Below, piece by piece: positions 5,217-6,599 of a stretch of DNA of 6,599 nt (position 1 is its first letter; every line of letters starts with the position of its first letter). A model generated the notes under the pieces. That model had not been told where the DNA came from. It searched no databases and was given only the letters and a program-made list of their open reading frames with translations. The translations under genes and the position numbers were made by a program. Origin of the DNA: Paludibacter sp. (lineage in GTDB: Bacteria; Bacteroidota; Bacteroidia; Bacteroidales; Paludibacteraceae). Where the stretch lies: positions 1 to 6,599 of the forward strand of contig JAGPIU010000058.1 in NCBI GenBank assembly GCA_018054805.1, in the 5' to 3' direction.

Positions 5217-5642
5217 TCAATTGTTTGTTTTTGCTTTGTAAGCCAGCGCATACATTTTCATTTGCTTAACCATTGCAACCAATCCGTTCGAACGGGTAGG
5301 AGAGAGATGTTCTTTTAGTCCGATTTTATCAATAAAGTAAAGCTCGGTGTTGATAATTTCGTCGGGAGTATGTCCCGAAAGTACCTGTATCAGCAGAGAA
5401 ACAATTCCTTTTACCAGAATAGCATCACTTTCGCCCTGAAAGGTAATAATGCCGTCGTTCATTTCGGCATTGAGCCATACACGACTCTGACAACCGGTAA
5501 TTATGTTTTGCGGCGTTTTATGCTTTTCGTCGAGAGGCTCGAGCGAGTTTCCCAAATCAATGAGTAAAGCGTATTTGTCCATCCAGTCGTCGAACTGACC
5601 GAATTCTTCAATAATATTTTCCTGAATTTCGTTGATAGTCAT
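5217..5642 (-). CDS. sufE: Cysteine desulfuration protein SufE
   Basis: SufE takes the persulfide sulfur from SufS and passes it to the Fe-S scaffold (SufBCD), raising desulfurase activity. The 141-residue length is typical. The sulfur-accepting Cys51 sits in the conserved GCQSRVW (50-56), after the family's N-terminal helix and LIDLGNSLEPL segment (27-37). The C-terminal part carries LSPTRSNGL (113-121), a strongly conserved SufE signature. The ATG at 5642 is used because MTINEIQENII matches the usual SufE start. It follows sufS in the same direction with a 79-base gap lacking an obvious TAnnTTTG, so the pair is probably one transcript ending at 5141-5178. The SufBCD genes are not in the window and may lie upstream of sufS. 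Confidence 0.96.
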   Translation of the reverse strand: MTINEIQENIIEEFGQFDDWMDKYALLIDLGNSLEPLDEKHKTPQNIITGCQSRVWLNAEMNDGIITFQGESDAILVKGIVSLLIQVLSGHTPDEIINTELYFIDKIGLKEHLSPTRSNGLVAMVKQMKMYALAYKAKTNN

Positions 5643-5648
5643 CTTTTT

Positions 5649-5681
5649 ATTTACAATTTAGTCATTTACAATTTACAATTT
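5649..5681. repeat. Direct repeats of ATTTACAATTTA in the sufS-sufE gap
   Basis: ATTTACAATTTA occurs at 5649-5660 and 5664-5675, and an overlapping partial copy at 5671-5681. The copies lie just upstream of the sufE start codon, in its leader, where a ribosome binding site would normally be. On the mRNA strand they read TAAATTGTAAAT. Confidence 0.6.
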
Positions 5682-5690
5682 TTTCTATAT

Positions 5691-5722
5691 CATCACATCA
5701 TCACATCATCGCATCATCACAT
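5691..5722. repeat. Tandem 8-bp repeat CATCACAT, four copies, after sufS
   Basis: Four head-to-tail octamers fill 5691-5722: CATCACAT, CATCACAT, CATCGCAT, CATCACAT. Only one base of the 32 departs from the unit. The last copy overlaps the first base of the sufS stop codon (5722-5724). On the coding strand the unit reads ATGTGATG, related to the ATGTGATAA-type units between the tRNAs and upstream of ribH. With period 8 it cannot maintain a reading frame. Confidence 0.85.
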
Positions 5723-6599
5723 CAACTCAGCATTGCCACTACTTTTTTGAGTGCAGCCACAAAGATGTCAATTTCTTTTTTTGTGTTGTAAAATGCGAAT
5801 GAAGCCCTGACTGTGCCCGGAATGCCGAGTGAGTCGATAAGCGGTTGAGCGCAATGATGCCCGGTGCGAACAGCAATGCCAAGTTTGTCGAGCAACATGC
5901 CTATGTCGTAAGGATGTATGTCGTTAACTAAGAATGATATAACCGAACTTTTGTTTTGCGCGTTGCCAATAATTCTCATTCCCACAATTTCTCTGAGTTT
6001 TTCGGTAGCATACATCAATAATTCGTGTTCGTAAGCAGCAATATTGTCAATGCCAATGTTCGAAACATATTTCAACGCTTCGGCCAGTGCTGTAGAGCCG
6101 ATATAGTCGGGTGTGCCTGCTTCGAATTTGAATGGCAGTTCGTTGTAAGTGGTTTTTTCGAAACTTACAGTCGCTATCATTTCGCCTCCACCCTGATAGG
6201 GGGGAATGGCATTGAGCCATTTTTCCTTGCCGTAAAGAACTCCAATTCCTGTAGGGGCGTATATTTTATGGCCCGAAAAAACGTAGAAATCGGCATCGAG
6301 TTCTTTTACATTTACCGCAATGTGTGGCACGGCCTGCGCACCATCGATAAGTACCGGTGTATTGTTGGCATGAGCAAGTGCAATAATTTCCTTTACAGGG
6401 TTTATTGTGCCCAGCACATTCGATACATGAGTGACTGATACCAGTTTTGTGCGCTCACTAAGCAAATTTTTGTAAGCGTTTAAGTCGAGTTCGCCGGCTT
6501 CGTTGGCAGGAATGACGCGCAAAGTCATTTTTTTTCGTTCGCAAAGCATTTGCCAGGGCACAATATTGGAGTGATGCTCCATAACTGACACAATTATTT
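5722..6599 (-). CDS. sufS: Cysteine desulfurase SufS, N-terminus beyond window
   Basis: SufS is a PLP enzyme that converts cysteine to alanine and holds the sulfur as a persulfide for Fe-S cluster assembly. The frame is open to the window edge, with IIVSVMEHHSN as the family's mid-N-terminal signature; about 292 codons are visible, and about 110-120 residues should lie outside, since SufS has about 400. Counting from the GTG at 6591: EHHSN (5-9, PLP-stacking His), LIDGAQAVPH (81-90, Asp83 to the pyridine nitrogen), SGHKIYAPTGIG (106-117, Lys109 forming the PLP Schiff base, codon 6267-6265), and RTGHHCAQP (242-250, Cys247 carrying the persulfide, codon 5853-5851). The short RTGHHCAQP loop and the SufE neighbour mark it as type II (SufS/CsdA) rather than IscS. 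The GTG at 6591 is internal and not the real start. It is probably part of a suf operon that continues beyond the window. Confidence 0.96.
   Translation of the reverse strand, partial: IIVSVMEHHSNIVPWQMLCERKKMTLRVIPANEAGELDLNAYKNLLSERTKLVSVTHVSNVLGTINPVKEIIALAHANNTPVLIDGAQAVPHIAVNVKELDADFYVFSGHKIYAPTGIGVLYGKEKWLNAIPPYQGGGEMIATVSFEKTTYNELPFKFEAGTPDYIGSTALAEALKYVSNIGIDNIAAYEHELLMYATEKLREIVGMRIIGNAQNKSSVISFLVNDIHPYDIGMLLDKLGIAVRTGHHCAQPLIDSLGIPGTVRASFAFYNTKKEIDIFVAALKKVVAMLS

Noticed and set aside
5691..5722. CRISPR-like array
   Set aside because: The units are 8 bases long and directly adjacent, with no spacers and no cas genes nearby.
6589..6591. GTG as the start of sufS
   Set aside because: The frame stays open to the window end with IIV before SVMEHHSN, as in SufS homologues, and starting there would remove about a quarter of the enzyme.

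Overview
The window looks like a chromosomal core-gene stretch from a member of the Bacteroidota, most likely Bacteroidales. The evidence is promoter -7 elements of the form TAnnTTTG before five transcription units, little or no Shine-Dalgarno sequence before start codons, a SufS-SufE pair of Bacteroidota type, and a 6S-like RNA resembling the Bacteroidales-1 class. No mobile element, phage, CRISPR array or defence cassette is visible.

All protein genes and both tRNAs lie on the minus strand, so the window reads from right to left. At 6599-5722 is the C-terminal three quarters of the cysteine desulfurase SufS, cut by the window edge. SufE follows (5642-5217) after a 79-base gap made almost entirely of short tandem repeats. 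SufSE ends at a strong, symmetrical hairpin terminator (5141-5178). That terminator also faces the only plus-strand gene I find, a non-coding RNA of about 190 nt (about 4951-5139) that folds into a long rod and is best read as 6S RNA. A divergent promoter region (4733-4936) separates it from a membrane-anchored TPR protein (4732-4055). A terminator hairpin lies between that gene and ribH, lumazine synthase (3959-3435). A well-formed promoter overlapping the end of ribH drives tRNA-Tyr(GUA) and tRNA-Gly(UCC), which end at another hairpin terminator. Next comes a stand-alone RecD/Dda-like SF1 helicase (3056-1644), whose promoter is so close to its ATG that the message may be leaderless. The last gene is a large secreted lipoprotein of unknown function (1375 to beyond position 1).

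Functionally this is housekeeping: sulfur mobilisation for Fe-S clusters (SufS, SufE), global control of RNA polymerase (6S RNA), envelope or Sec-associated TPR function, riboflavin synthesis (RibH), translation (two tRNAs) and DNA repair or recombination (helicase). The lipoprotein is the one accessory-looking gene. I see no new multi-gene system. The most interesting items are the 6S-like RNA with its shared convergent terminator, a family of ATGTGATR-type intergenic repeats found at three places, the possibly leaderless helicase message, and the uncharacterised lipoprotein with a 10-bp inverted repeat at its promoter.
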